This document shows positions 9,777 to 19,378 of a stretch of 64,000 bases of DNA, in pieces (position 1 is the first letter of the stretch; each line of letters starts with the position of its first letter). The notes under the pieces were generated by a model. That model saw nothing but the letters and a program-made list of their open reading frames with translations, was not told the DNA's origin and searched no databases. Both the position numbers and the translations under genes were made by a program. The stretch is from an uncultured Clostridia bacterium (GTDB taxonomy: Bacteria > Bacillota > Clostridia > UMGS1810), in contig CAKSIN010000006.1 of the NCBI GenBank assembly GCA_934463115.1, positions 35,212-99,211 on the forward strand. Direction: 5' to 3'.

Positions 9777-11951
9777 TTAAACAATTTGCTGTCTGTTAAC
9801 CAATTTTCGGAATAATCCGTCCTCGTCCTTCGACAGCTCATCAAATGTGCCGTCCTGCACAATCTTTCCGCCGTCGAGCACAATTATTCTTGAGCAGTTT
9901 TTGATTGTGGACAGTCTGTGCGCAACGATAATGCGCGTGCATTTGAGGCTGTCGAGTGTTTCGGAAACAGTCGTCTGAGTTATGTTGTCAAGCGCGCTCG
10001 TCGCCTCGTCGAATATCATAATCCGCGGTTTCGCGGCAATAGCTCTTGCAATCAGTATCCGCTGTTTCTGACCGCCGGATATTGTTCCGCCCCCGTCGGG
10101 CAAAACGGTATTCATACCCATGGGCATATTTCGTATATCATCGGCAATACCGGCTTTTTCGGCTGCGTCCCATGCTTCGTCCAATGTAAGATTCGGCGAT
10201 GTTACTGCAATGTTTGAAAATACATCGCCCGAAAAAAGCTTTCCGTTTTGCATCACAATTCCAATCCTTTGGCGCAGGCTCTTGTAATCGAGTTTCGACA
10301 AATCCTTGCCGTCATAGTATATAACGCCTTTTTTCGGCTGTTCAAATCCGAGGAGCAGGCGAATCAGCGTTGATTTTCCGCATCCGGTTTTTCCCACAAC
10401 CGCCACATATTCACCCGGCCTGATTTTCAGCGACAGATTGCTGAAAACTGTTTTGTTTTCGCCGTAGCGAAATGTAATATTGTTCATCTCAATACCGCCC
10501 GACAAATGTGTAACCGTCTGCCTGTCGGAGGATATTTCCGGCTCGGTTTCAAAAAACGCCGACAGATTTTCAAGTTTGGGCATTATGTCGGATGCCATGT
10601 CGCATGCTTCAAACAGATTCAGCGCCGCACCGGTTATTATGCCGTAGCATACCGAGAATGAATAAAACTCCGCCGATGTAATGCCTTTCTTTGCGGCTGT
10701 GTAATAAATATACGCACTGCCGGCAACGGTTATAAGCGTGTACAGCGCCATTGAGTATTTGACAACAAACGACGAATCATATTTCAGCCGTGCTTTTTCG
10801 GCATATTTTTTGCCCCATTTGGCAAAGGCTCTTTTTTCGCCGCCGACAAGTTTTATCTTTGAAATACCCGAGATAAGCGAATAGCTTATTCCCTGTTCCT
10901 CCGCTTCGAGCGTGTCCTGCTTTTCGGTTGACTCGGACTGCAAAAGCATAACCCAAAATGTAAGAGCCACCGTCAAAAACGTCGTAATTGCCGCCGGTGC
11001 GGTCAGTGACGGCACAAAAACAGCTATCCATGTAAAATAGAGTAAAAACAGAATCAGCGTTATCCCTGCGGAAATCACGGTTTCCGAAAAAGCTTCGCAC
11101 AGTTCCGTGACCGACTGTACCTTGCTCGAAAGTTCACCGGCGCTGTATTTTTTAAAGAAGTCGGCAGGCAGCGACAGAATACGCATCATAACCGCCGAGC
11201 CGCACGATACCTCCGTTTTGTTTTTTATTCTCCCTGCCAGCATCATTTTAACTGCCGTAATCATATTTACTGCCGCAGCGGCGCATATGAGCACAAGCAC
11301 CGCAAAGAAAAGCGGCTGTATATTCTTTCCGTTTGCTATGTACGAAAACAATATTGTGTAAACGCTCGGCACAATAAGCGATATTGCCGTTATGAGAATA
11401 CCGGCAAGCACAAGCCAGCATACGTCAGCCCGGTTTATCGCACCGAATATGTTCTTTGCAAGTTCCTTTCCGTCCAGCTTTTTGAGCGGATACGGCTTGT
11501 AGAAGCAGTATGCTTTATCCTCAAACAATTCTTCGTCTTTTTTTGAAACACGCACAGGCCGGCCGCTGTGCCTGTCGGTGTAATAATATCCCGAAAATTT
11601 TCCCGGTATCAATGCCGCCAGCGTGCCGTCTTTAAATTTTGCAAGCATGGGATATGCCGCATCTTTGTACCAGCCGCTGCGCAGCGTGACCTCACGTTTC
11701 ATTATCCCGTGCGGTCTTATGAGGTATTCCGTCTGCGCGTCCGCGTCTTTCAGCGAGCCGGGCAGTTCGCGGCTTTTAACGCCGTAATATTCCAGTATTT
11801 TATCCGTTTCGTTCTTTGCGTCTCCGCTCTGAAAAAAGGTTTTTGTGCCCGAAACAGCACCGGCAATATCGTGCAGCGCCTCGGAGAGAGTATCCGCGTC
11901 GTCTTTTTTTCTTTGCCGTATTTGTTCGTCAAACCAACCCACAGATATCAT
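9777..11951 (-). CDS. NHLM-type bacteriocin export ABC transporter, permease-ATPase without peptidase
   Basis: The protein has about 180 N-terminal cytosolic residues, a six-helix ABC membrane domain (about 180-450) and a nucleotide-binding domain with Walker A GKTGCGKSTL, signature ISGGQKQR and Walker B IMIFDEATSALD. The architecture, a long non-peptidase N-terminus on a bacteriocin-type exporter next to a C39 exporter, fits the second ATPase of the NHLM leader-peptide export system. It lies 5 bases after the C39 gene, so the two are likely translated together and may form a heterodimer. A GGGGGG ribosome site touches the ATG at 11951; a GTG three codons later (11942) has better spacing and may be the true start. 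Confidence 0.85.
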   Translation of the reverse strand: MISVGWFDEQIRQRKKDDADTLSEALHDIAGAVSGTKTFFQSGDAKNETDKILEYYGVKSRELPGSLKDADAQTEYLIRPHGIMKREVTLRSGWYKDAAYPMLAKFKDGTLAALIPGKFSGYYYTDRHSGRPVRVSKKDEELFEDKAYCFYKPYPLKKLDGKELAKNIFGAINRADVCWLVLAGILITAISLIVPSVYTILFSYIANGKNIQPLFFAVLVLICAAAAVNMITAVKMMLAGRIKNKTEVSCGSAVMMRILSLPADFFKKYSAGELSSKVQSVTELCEAFSETVISAGITLILFLLYFTWIAVFVPSLTAPAAITTFLTVALTFWVMLLQSESTEKQDTLEAEEQGISYSLISGISKIKLVGGEKRAFAKWGKKYAEKARLKYDSSFVVKYSMALYTLITVAGSAYIYYTAAKKGITSAEFYSFSVCYGIITGAALNLFEACDMASDIMPKLENLSAFFETEPEISSDRQTVTHLSGGIEMNNITFRYGENKTVFSNLSLKIRPGEYVAVVGKTGCGKSTLIRLLLGFEQPKKGVIYYDGKDLSKLDYKSLRQRIGIVMQNGKLFSGDVFSNIAVTSPNLTLDEAWDAAEKAGIADDIRNMPMGMNTVLPDGGGTISGGQKQRILIARAIAAKPRIMIFDEATSALDNITQTTVSETLDSLKCTRIIVAHRLSTIKNCSRIIVLDGGKIVQDGTFDELSKDEDGLFRKLVNRQQIV

Positions 11952-11956
11952 CCCCC

Positions 11957-14128
11957 CTATTCGTTTGAAATAAGTTTTGTATAAATTCCGTTTGCGCGGT
12001 ACAGCTCGTCGTGAGTTCCGCGTTCGGCGATTGTGCCGTTCTCCATAACGATTATCTCGTCACAGTCGCGTATTGTCGAAAGTCTGTGCGCAATTATTAT
12101 GCATGTTATCCCGCGTGCCGCAACGGAGCTTACCACCTCGTGTTCCGTTGCACTGTCGAGGGCGCTTGTCGCCTCGTCCATAATTATGATTGTGGGATCC
12201 TGCGCAAGAACACGGGCAATTTCCAGGCGCTGTTTTTCGCCGCCGGAAAAGTTTTTTCCGTTTTCATAAACCGCACCGCCGTAGCCTTGGTCGCGCTCAA
12301 TAATCGCGTCATGAATTTTAGCGTCGCGGCATGCCATTATCATTTCAAAATCCTCAATGGAGTTATCCCACATTTTTATATTGTTTGCCACAGTGTCGCA
12401 AAACAGTGTGATGTCCTGGTCTACCACGGCAACGGAACCGGTAAATTCCGCTCTGTCTATCTCGTCCGCCGTTTTTCCGTCGAACAGAATACTTCCGCTC
12501 CACGGCTTATACAAACCGGCTATGAGTTTTGCTATTGTTGATTTTCCGCAGCCGGACGCACCTACTATTGCTATTTTTTCGCCCGGTGAAATTTTCAGGC
12601 TGAAATTCTTAACAAGCGGCTCGGCAAGCGGCGAATAGCCGAATGTCACATCCGACAGTTCAATATCTCCCGACAGTTTGTCATATTCGCGTCCGCTGTC
12701 CGATTCGCCGTTTTTAAAGCTGTCGGCAGGGTATTCCATTACATCCTCGATTCGCTCCATACTGCACCGCAGTTCACCGACGCTTTCACCTGCGGCAATG
12801 AGTTTTCTTGCCGGTTTTGAAAACGCTGTAAGAAATCCGCCAAACGCGAGCAGACTACCCATGGTAAACCTGCCGTTCATTATCAGCCACACACCGATGG
12901 ATAACACAAATATCTCGGCAAGGGATGAAACAAGCTCCGGCAAAACACCGATTCTGCAATCGATTTTTAAATACTCCGCTTTTGCGGCATTTACGCTCGC
13001 ACTGTAACCTGCCCATTTTTCAAAAAAGCTGTTTTCCGCGCCGCTTGCCTTTATTGTTTCTATCATTTCTATTCCGGACACGGTTGCGCCGGCAAGTTTG
13101 CCCTCGTCGCGCATCATGACACGCAGTATATTTGTTCTTTTTTTAGTGGCGTATCCGCACAAAAATATGTTGAGCAAAACGCTCATTATTCCGACAAGCG
13201 TCAGCGGTACGCTGTAGTTTAACATTATCACAAGATACAAAACAAGCATCAGCGCGTCCAGCGCAATCGGGGCAAATATGTTTATAAGCAGTGACGCAAT
13301 TTCACCGTTTGACACCATTCGAACCTGAATGTCGCCCGCCATTCTCTGTGAAAAAAATTCCGTTGGCAAATGTAATATTTTCCACATAAACGAGCTTGAA
13401 CCCGTCGCGGAAAATTTTCCGCTTATTTTCAGCATTCCGGCTTCCTTTGCACCGAGTATCATAGCCCATACGATTCCCAAAACACAAATCAGCGACACAA
13501 ACGGGACTAAATATGCGGCATATGAACTGTCCAGTATAAAATCCTCAAACACCTTTGACAACGATAGATATATAATTTCTATTACCGAAATTACAAAGGT
13601 TGTTGCGGTTACAAATGCCACCGCGCCTGCCGCGCCCGTCAGCCTTTTTCTTGTAAAAGACAGCATACTGCGCCGTCTGCCTGATTTTACAAAGCTTTCG
13701 CCCGGTTCAAAACACAGGCATATACCCGTGAACGCGTCGTCAAATTCGCTGTCCGACACCCAGATTCTGCCCCTTGCCGGATCATTTATAAGCGCTTTCC
13801 CTTTGCTGAAACCGCACAGCACAACAAAGTGATTGAAATTCCAGTGTATAATGCACGGAAAATTCACATTGTTCTTTAGTTCATCCGGCTCAAACCGATA
13901 TGCCTTTGTGGCAAGGCCGTAGTTGTTTGCGGCTTTCAGGATATTCTTGGCATTGGAGCCGTCGCGCGATACTCCGCAGTCGTGCCGAACCTTTTCAATC
14001 GGCAGCCATTTTTTGTAGTATGCCAAAATCATTGCAAGGCAAACAGCGCCGCATTCAACAGCCTCAAGCTGCATAATAACGGGCACATTTACATATTTTT
14101 TCTTCGCTTGCTTTTGCAACAGACACAC
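11957..14128 (-). CDS. C39 peptidase-containing NHLM-type bacteriocin export ABC transporter
   Basis: The first 130 residues are a C39 cysteine peptidase: the catalytic Cys lies in VECGAVC (Cys26), the His in NFNHFVVL near residue 105, and the Asp in INDPARGR. A six-helix membrane domain (about 160-440) and an ATPase domain follow, with Walker A GASGCGKST, signature FSGGEKQR and Walker B IIMDEATSALD. Such proteins cut double-glycine leaders in the cytosol and pump the product out. The 58-residue peptide at 768-944 has a fitting leader. The frame begins at a GTG (14128) almost on top of its GAGG site; a TTG at 14119 is better spaced. It lies 1 base from the secretion-protein gene, within a tight operon. 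Confidence 0.9.
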   Translation of the reverse strand: MCLLQKQAKKKYVNVPVIMQLEAVECGAVCLAMILAYYKKWLPIEKVRHDCGVSRDGSNAKNILKAANNYGLATKAYRFEPDELKNNVNFPCIIHWNFNHFVVLCGFSKGKALINDPARGRIWVSDSEFDDAFTGICLCFEPGESFVKSGRRRSMLSFTRKRLTGAAGAVAFVTATTFVISVIEIIYLSLSKVFEDFILDSSYAAYLVPFVSLICVLGIVWAMILGAKEAGMLKISGKFSATGSSSFMWKILHLPTEFFSQRMAGDIQVRMVSNGEIASLLINIFAPIALDALMLVLYLVIMLNYSVPLTLVGIMSVLLNIFLCGYATKKRTNILRVMMRDEGKLAGATVSGIEMIETIKASGAENSFFEKWAGYSASVNAAKAEYLKIDCRIGVLPELVSSLAEIFVLSIGVWLIMNGRFTMGSLLAFGGFLTAFSKPARKLIAAGESVGELRCSMERIEDVMEYPADSFKNGESDSGREYDKLSGDIELSDVTFGYSPLAEPLVKNFSLKISPGEKIAIVGASGCGKSTIAKLIAGLYKPWSGSILFDGKTADEIDRAEFTGSVAVVDQDITLFCDTVANNIKMWDNSIEDFEMIMACRDAKIHDAIIERDQGYGGAVYENGKNFSGGEKQRLEIARVLAQDPTIIIMDEATSALDSATEHEVVSSVAARGITCIIIAHRLSTIRDCDEIIVMENGTIAERGTHDELYRANGIYTKLISNE

Positions 14129-14129
14129 C

Positions 14130-14615
14130 TCAATTCGTCAAAAGAAGTATCGGAGAAACCGACTTTGTGATAACCTCTGTTTCATATATGCCGTCATCCA
14201 AATCCGCGCGCAGCAGCGCGGCATAAACCCAGCTGTCCTTGCTGTACAATCCGACATGGGCTGCATATTCAGGCATAGCCTCGGAAACCTTTTCCGGCAC
14301 ATCGGAAACACTGCTCATTGCATATGACTTGCCGTTTATGCGAAAATCCGTTTTTTCGCCGATATCATCTATATTGTTTTCGCCGACAAAGCATGTTGCC
14401 ACACCGCCGCGGCACACCGTTACGGCTGTCTGCGTTATTTCCACCTTTCCGAAGATTCCCCACAGCAAAAGCGACAGAACCACAATCATACACGCGGCTG
14501 CCACAATCCACAGCCTGACGCTTATTGCCTTTACATAATCGTCTATCCTTTCCGGAGATGAGATTCTCTCAAGGCTCTTTTTTCTGAATAACTCTTTCTT
14601 CAACTTTTGTAACAC
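14130..14615 (-). CDS. Short NHLM-type secretion protein (HlyD-like membrane anchor)
   Basis: The N-terminus LFRKKSLERISSPERIDDYV followed by one transmembrane helix (about 35-58) is characteristic of NHLM system secretion proteins, which are membrane-fusion-like partners of the exporter. Usual members have a long coiled-coil periplasmic-type arm; this one is only 161 residues, so the coiled coil is missing and just a small extracytoplasmic domain remains. The start is uncertain: a GTG at 14615 abuts GAGG, and a TTG at codon 5 has more usual spacing. It overlaps nothing and is 1 base from the anti-sigma gene upstream. Confidence 0.75.
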   Translation of the reverse strand: MLQKLKKELFRKKSLERISSPERIDDYVKAISVRLWIVAAACMIVVLSLLLWGIFGKVEITQTAVTVCRGGVATCFVGENNIDDIGEKTDFRINGKSYAMSSVSDVPEKVSEAMPEYAAHVGLYSKDSWVYAALLRADLDDGIYETEVITKSVSPILLLTN

Positions 14616-14616
14616 C

Positions 14617-15030
14617 TCATTTTTCCAGGCTTTTTTTCACTTTTAAAATGTTTTGCCCGTCCTTGTATTCATACACAATCTCGTCCATTGTTTTCTTTAC
14701 CATATATATTCCGAGTCCGCCGATTTCTCTTTCGTCGGCGGAAAGCGACGTGTCGGGATCGGCTTTTTCCAGCGGATTGTACGGAACGCCGTTGTCTATA
14801 AATGTCAGAATAACGCACAGCGGATTTCCCGAAACCTCCACACGCACGGTGGCAGGGCCTTCATCCGGCTTGTAGGCATAGTGCGCAATATTTCCGAAAA
14901 GCTCATCTATTGCAATATCAATCTGTGCCTGTGCCTTTTTCGGGCAGTGATACAGCGCGAGCAATCCGTCAACAAATTCGGTAACTTTTTCAATATTTTC
15001 AATTTTTGCCGCAACGGTTAATTCATTCAT
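14617..15030 (-). CDS. RsbW/SpoIIAB-like serine kinase, anti-sigma factor (HATPase_c_2)
   Basis: This 137-residue protein has the GHKL ATPase boxes of anti-sigma kinases: the N-box in IDIAIDELFGNIAHYAY (near residue 45), the G1 box DNGVPYNP, and the G2 box GGLGIYMVKK. Such proteins phosphorylate a STAS antagonist and hold a sigma factor when the antagonist is phosphorylated. The ATG follows the phosphatase stop codon directly, and its ribosome site GGAGGG lies inside the phosphatase gene. The STAS partner is probably the protein at 19379. No sigma factor gene is visible in the window, so what it inhibits is open. Confidence 0.88.
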   Translation of the reverse strand: MNELTVAAKIENIEKVTEFVDGLLALYHCPKKAQAQIDIAIDELFGNIAHYAYKPDEGPATVRVEVSGNPLCVILTFIDNGVPYNPLEKADPDTSLSADEREIGGLGIYMVKKTMDEIVYEYKDGQNILKVKKSLEK

Positions 15031-16725
15031 TCAGTTACCCTCCGTATCCATTTTCGTTTTGTATTCAAGGCACAGCATTGTTATATCGTCAAACTGGTCT
15101 GCCTCTCCCACAAAAGCGTCAATATCATTTTTCACATCGTTTATTATTTCATCCGGAGCTTTTCGGCTGCTGCCGCTGAGCACGTCATTCAGCCGCTTTG
15201 CGCCGTACAGCTCGTTATCGCTGTTCACCGCCTCCGTGACACCGTCGGTGTACTGGAATATTTTATCGCCTGCGTCAAGCGTTATTTTCCCCGATGAATA
15301 CTTCATATCCTCCATACCGGCAAGTACAAAACACGGTTTTATCTTATACGGTTCAAAACCGCCCGATTTTTTGCATATATACGGCACTTCGTGACCTGCG
15401 TTCACAAACGCAAATTCGCCCGTTGTCAAATCCAGAACGCCCTCAAAAGCCGTTACAAACAACCCCTCGCTGTTTGATTCGCACAGGATATTATTGACCG
15501 TTGTAAACACATCGCCCAAATCCCTGCCGGGCAAGGTGTGGTCTTTGATAAGAGTCTTTGCAATTACCATAAACAGCGCTGCCGGAACACCTTTTCCCGA
15601 CACATCCGCCATGACAATTGCTATGTGCCTGTCGTCCACCATAAAGAAGTCGTAAAAGTCTCCGCCGACTTCCTTTGCCGGAGTCATCTGCGCGTATATG
15701 TCAAACTCACGCCGCTCAGGGAATGCCGGGAAAATACACGGCAGCATGGACGACTGAATGTGTGTTGCTATATCGAGTTCGGCGCCGATTCTCTCCTTTT
15801 CCGAGGTGATTGCCGTCAGTTCCTCAATGTATGTGTTAAGGTCGTATTCCATTTTCTTTACCGAGTCGGAAAGTTTTTCAATTTCGTCGCCCGTTCGGAT
15901 ATTCAGTTTTGCAATTTGTGACGCGCCGCCTTTGTTTTCCTCCTGTTTTTCGGATACAAACGTACTTGCGGCGTCACTCAGAACATTTATCGGATTAATG
16001 AGGAATTTGTTTACCAGCATCAGAACCGCCGCGGCGATAATAAGGGCCAAAACCGCCGTTATGAGTATAAGCGTTATGAGAAAGTCGCGCCTGTCGCTCA
16101 TTATTTTGTTCATTGAAATATCAACCAGCGCAACGCCAATCACGCTGCCGTTTTCATCCTTAATCGGCGATGACGCGGAGCACAGCCAGCCGTATTCGGG
16201 CAGGTTGGTTATAAATGCCGGAAATTCATAATCACCGGCTTTTATCTTTTCCACATGTTCCGGCTGTACGTCGTCAAACATTCCCGGCATGCACGGCTCA
16301 TCGGCGCTTGAATCGACAAGATAGAGGTCTTTCATGGTTTCGACATCGGTATAACCCAGATACAGCGACTCGGCTTCGTTGTCCTCTCTCAGCTTTGTGA
16401 GGATTCCGAGGAGTTCCTTGTACTCCGGCATATCGGTTATATACTCAAATCCGTCATAGTATTCCTTCGATTCGCTGTCGGGAACTCCGCCGCTTTTTTC
16501 GCAGGCTGCGCGGTACGTTTTCAGAACTTCGGCGGCTACCGCACCGACCTTCTCCGAATCGACAACCGACGCTGCCGATTTTGATATAGACATTGCGAGC
16601 GAGCTGTAATGCCTCCTGAAGCTGTCCGTGTATGTATTGTAGCTTATAAACACAATGCTTGCGGACAAAATCAGCGTAAACAAAAGTATTACCGCAATTG
16701 TTTTGAATTTGAGTGACACTCTCAC
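15031..16725 (-). CDS. Membrane-bound PP2C/SpoIIE-type phosphatase with extracellular sensor and HAMP
   Basis: Residues 8-30 form a transmembrane helix, 31-215 an extracytoplasmic sensor region of Cache type, and about 216-238 a second helix, followed by a HAMP-like segment and coiled coil (about 240-320). The C-terminal 240 residues are a PP2C/SpoIIE phosphatase with VGGDFYDFF, MADVSGKGVPAALF and DDITMLCLEY, the metal-binding aspartates all present. It should dephosphorylate the phospho-STAS protein in response to an external signal. A GTG start is preceded by GGGGGAG with 7-base spacing. It sits between the MATE fusion and the anti-sigma kinase, all nearly touching. Confidence 0.9.
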   Translation of the reverse strand: MRVSLKFKTIAVILLFTLILSASIVFISYNTYTDSFRRHYSSLAMSISKSAASVVDSEKVGAVAAEVLKTYRAACEKSGGVPDSESKEYYDGFEYITDMPEYKELLGILTKLREDNEAESLYLGYTDVETMKDLYLVDSSADEPCMPGMFDDVQPEHVEKIKAGDYEFPAFITNLPEYGWLCSASSPIKDENGSVIGVALVDISMNKIMSDRRDFLITLILITAVLALIIAAAVLMLVNKFLINPINVLSDAASTFVSEKQEENKGGASQIAKLNIRTGDEIEKLSDSVKKMEYDLNTYIEELTAITSEKERIGAELDIATHIQSSMLPCIFPAFPERREFDIYAQMTPAKEVGGDFYDFFMVDDRHIAIVMADVSGKGVPAALFMVIAKTLIKDHTLPGRDLGDVFTTVNNILCESNSEGLFVTAFEGVLDLTTGEFAFVNAGHEVPYICKKSGGFEPYKIKPCFVLAGMEDMKYSSGKITLDAGDKIFQYTDGVTEAVNSDNELYGAKRLNDVLSGSSRKAPDEIINDVKNDIDAFVGEADQFDDITMLCLEYKTKMDTEGN

Positions 16726-16738
16726 CTAAAATCTCCCC

Positions 16739-18472
16739 CTATATGTAAACCGCAAGCGAATTAAATCCGCCGCATTTATGATACATCAGTTTTTTTGTAT
16801 TATTTTTTATCATAGTCATGCTTATTTCATCTATGTTAAAATCATTTTCCGCCGTTATCTTTCCCGTTACAAACGAAAACGGGTTAAATTCCACCGCGTT
16901 GTCAAGAAAATAGAGGACAAAATCGCCGTTTTCAAGAGCAAGCAGCGTAATGCGTATCCTGCCGCCGTGGATATTCCCTATGGCATTGCGTATAATCGAC
17001 ATGCATATTTCCTCCGTTACCAGTGTAACGGCAAATTCACGTTTTGCATCGGCTCCGATGCTTTTGCAAAACTCACTGCATTGCCGCAAAGCGTTTTCGA
17101 TATCGTCGGCACCCGAAAGTGTGATGCGGAAAATCCTGCCGCTGTCGAGCATGCCGCGTTCATTAACAATACTGTGGCAAACCGCTTTGAATATCAGATA
17201 CGACAAAATCTCCGTTATCGGATACATAAACCATATTGCCAGAATACCCGTCTGCGAAAGAACGAGCGCACACAGTATGAGCAGTGCAAACTCCCTCATT
17301 ACAACAATCAGAAATGACGGCAGAAACAGGTTTTTGGACTGATAATACTTTTCGTTTATTATATTTAGTCCCAAAGGAGCAAAACCGATGCAGTAAATTC
17401 TGACCGCCGCGGCACATTCCGAAACCAAATCCGCCGTGATACCGAAAAACAGCGAAATTCTTTCGGCATTTGCTGCTATAAGCGCTGCTGCGGCAGCACA
17501 CATGCAAACCGCCCATATCTTTGACAGTTTAAGTATATATTTGCAGTCGCCGCTGTTGTTTTCGCCAGTGAATGTGCTGACAAGCGGCTGTGCCGCCTCG
17601 GCTATGCCGTTGCAGAGGTATATCGTGAAAAATGACACATTGTACACAATATCAAATATCGCAACACCGCCCGCGCCGCTCCTTGACATAAGCAGCCTGT
17701 TTATAAACAGGAAAAACACCAGCTGCAAAAGATGCCGCACGGATGTTGCAAATCCCGTTTTGAAGCAAAACAGCGTTTCCCTGATATCAAACGCAAATTT
17801 TTTTATTTTTATCACATCGGCTTTTTTGCCGATTATTCCGGGAGCATACACGGCAATTGCAACAGCCGAACCGATAACGGTCGACAGCGCAGCCCCCTTT
17901 GTGCCCAATCCGCAGAATATAACCAATACGATATTAAGCAGAATATCCGTGGTATTTCCTATCAAAAAGCCTGCCGAAGCGAGAGGCGCATTATTGTCGT
18001 TTCTCAAAAAATTTGCAAAAACAACATTCAGCATCAAAAGCGGCGCACCGGCGGCTATGATTCTTACATAATCGCGGCCTGCATAATAAACACTGCCGTC
18101 TGACTTTTGTGTGCCGAGGAGATTAAGGCACGGCTCGGCAAAAACATTGACAATCACAGCTATGGCGCATCCCAGAGCCAGCACCGACGTCCATGTGCGG
18201 TTAAAGCACCGGCGGGCACCGTCAACATCGCCCTCGCCGAGTTTCTGCGAAAACAGAACACTGCCGCCGATTCCGAGTCCGTCCATAAAAAGGTTTATCA
18301 GCATAAACAACGGCAGGCAAAGGCTTATCGCCGCAAGTCCCACTTCGCCCAGCTTTTGCCCCACAACGAGTGCGTCCGCCATATCCGCCAGAGCAAAACC
18401 GAAAGACGAAATAACCGACGGTATCATCAGGCGATAAAACATTTTCGGTATAAAATAATCCCTGTGCTTCAT
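16739..18472 (-). CDS. MATE-family transporter fused to a C-terminal anti-sigma-type ATPase domain
   Basis: Residues 1-435 form a 12-helix MATE transporter (SFGFALADMADALVVGQKLG near the start). The last 135 residues are cytosolic and resemble a GHKL/HATPase_c_2 fold: FAVTLVTEEICMSIIRNAIG is an N-box-like helix and FLDNAVEFNPF a G1-like box, although the typical glycine-rich lid is weak. The start at 18472 (an ATGA overlap with the upstream gene) has GGGAGG 10 bases before it; an earlier in-frame ATG at 18514 lacks this. The fusion puts a possible STAS-binding domain on a transporter inside a partner-switching operon. The MATE assignment is firm, the ATPase assignment moderately so, and the regulatory role is inferred. 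Confidence 0.82.
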   Translation of the reverse strand: MKHRDYFIPKMFYRLMIPSVISSFGFALADMADALVVGQKLGEVGLAAISLCLPLFMLINLFMDGLGIGGSVLFSQKLGEGDVDGARRCFNRTWTSVLALGCAIAVIVNVFAEPCLNLLGTQKSDGSVYYAGRDYVRIIAAGAPLLMLNVVFANFLRNDNNAPLASAGFLIGNTTDILLNIVLVIFCGLGTKGAALSTVIGSAVAIAVYAPGIIGKKADVIKIKKFAFDIRETLFCFKTGFATSVRHLLQLVFFLFINRLLMSRSGAGGVAIFDIVYNVSFFTIYLCNGIAEAAQPLVSTFTGENNSGDCKYILKLSKIWAVCMCAAAAALIAANAERISLFFGITADLVSECAAAVRIYCIGFAPLGLNIINEKYYQSKNLFLPSFLIVVMREFALLILCALVLSQTGILAIWFMYPITEILSYLIFKAVCHSIVNERGMLDSGRIFRITLSGADDIENALRQCSEFCKSIGADAKREFAVTLVTEEICMSIIRNAIGNIHGGRIRITLLALENGDFVLYFLDNAVEFNPFSFVTGKITAENDFNIDEISMTMIKNNTKKLMYHKCGGFNSLAVYI

Positions 18473-19353
18473 TTGCACTCTGCCTCCCATATATGATTTT
18501 TCCCTATGGGACAAAGACTGCTCTTCATTCGTCTTATACCCTCAATTCCCAAATCCTCTTCGTGATTGCAGAATGTGTATTTTCCGTCCAATGAGCGCAG
18601 ATATTCGCGCAGAGCATAGTATGCAATTCCTTTCGGCGCACCGGGCGAACATTTTCCGATGAGAACATCCACCGTATCCTCTGTCAGCGGAAATCCCGCA
18701 AAAACACTGACCGGCACATCATCCGAATACAAAACAATACCGTTTATGTCAAGCCCGATTCTTTCGTCAAGAGCGATTTTTGCAATCATGTCATCCGACA
18801 GGCCGCCCTCGCCGACATGGTGTTCGGCTGTGTACCACTCATTTGCAACGTTCATTGCGTCATCTATGGTGATATCCGATATTTTATTAACCGTTATGCG
18901 GTGTTCTCTGTCAATTTTTCGTATTTTCCGTCTTACCTCGGAAAATTTACTGCCGCCGAGCGATATGTATTCCGAAATATTGCATATGTATTCGTCGGAC
19001 GGTTCGTCACGTCTGAATTCCCACTTCCCGGGAAATCTTTCCTCCAGCCATTTTACGTCGCTTTCGCAAAGATAGCGCAGCAAAAGCGGTTTATCCGACA
19101 TTTTTTCGCAAATAAAGCTGTATATCTCACGCTCGTCTCCGCACGGAAAAAACCACGTGCCGCTTTCCGCGCCGCCGCATTGTACGGCAAAAAAATCTTC
19201 ACCGCAAACAAGCGACAGTCCCATTGCCTGCTGCCACAGGTACAAAGACGCGAACGCGTGAGAGGACAGAATATGCCCGTATTTAAAGCGAATTTTCTCT
19301 ATGAATTTTTTGTGTTCAAAGTCTATTTTTCGTATGTCAACCGGAAATTCCAT
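18469..19353 (-). CDS. DUF2156 protein (phosphatidylglycerol lysyltransferase C-terminal-like)
   Basis: This soluble 294-residue protein has the double GNAT-like fold of DUF2156, as at the C-terminus of MprF, without membrane segments. Visible family marks are LYLWQQAMG near residue 38, the basic RRKIRKIDREHRI stretch near 140, and FCNHEEDLGIEGIRRMKSS near the C-terminus. The aminoacyl-tRNA-dependent lipid modification known for MprF requires membrane helices that are absent here, so the activity is unknown. GGGGAG lies 8 bases before the ATG. Its stop overlaps the MATE start by ATGA, which points to translational coupling. Confidence 0.8.
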   Translation of the reverse strand: MEFPVDIRKIDFEHKKFIEKIRFKYGHILSSHAFASLYLWQQAMGLSLVCGEDFFAVQCGGAESGTWFFPCGDEREIYSFICEKMSDKPLLLRYLCESDVKWLEERFPGKWEFRRDEPSDEYICNISEYISLGGSKFSEVRRKIRKIDREHRITVNKISDITIDDAMNVANEWYTAEHHVGEGGLSDDMIAKIALDERIGLDINGIVLYSDDVPVSVFAGFPLTEDTVDVLIGKCSPGAPKGIAYYALREYLRSLDGKYTFCNHEEDLGIEGIRRMKSSLCPIGKNHIWEAECK

Positions 19354-19378
19354 AACCGTTTCTCCCCGCAGTCTTTTA

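Noticed and set aside
9650..9883. 78-residue N-terminal extension of the giant surface protein
   Set aside because: It would overlap the ABC gene, places the signal peptide inside the protein and lacks a ribosome site, whereas 9649 has GGAGGG.
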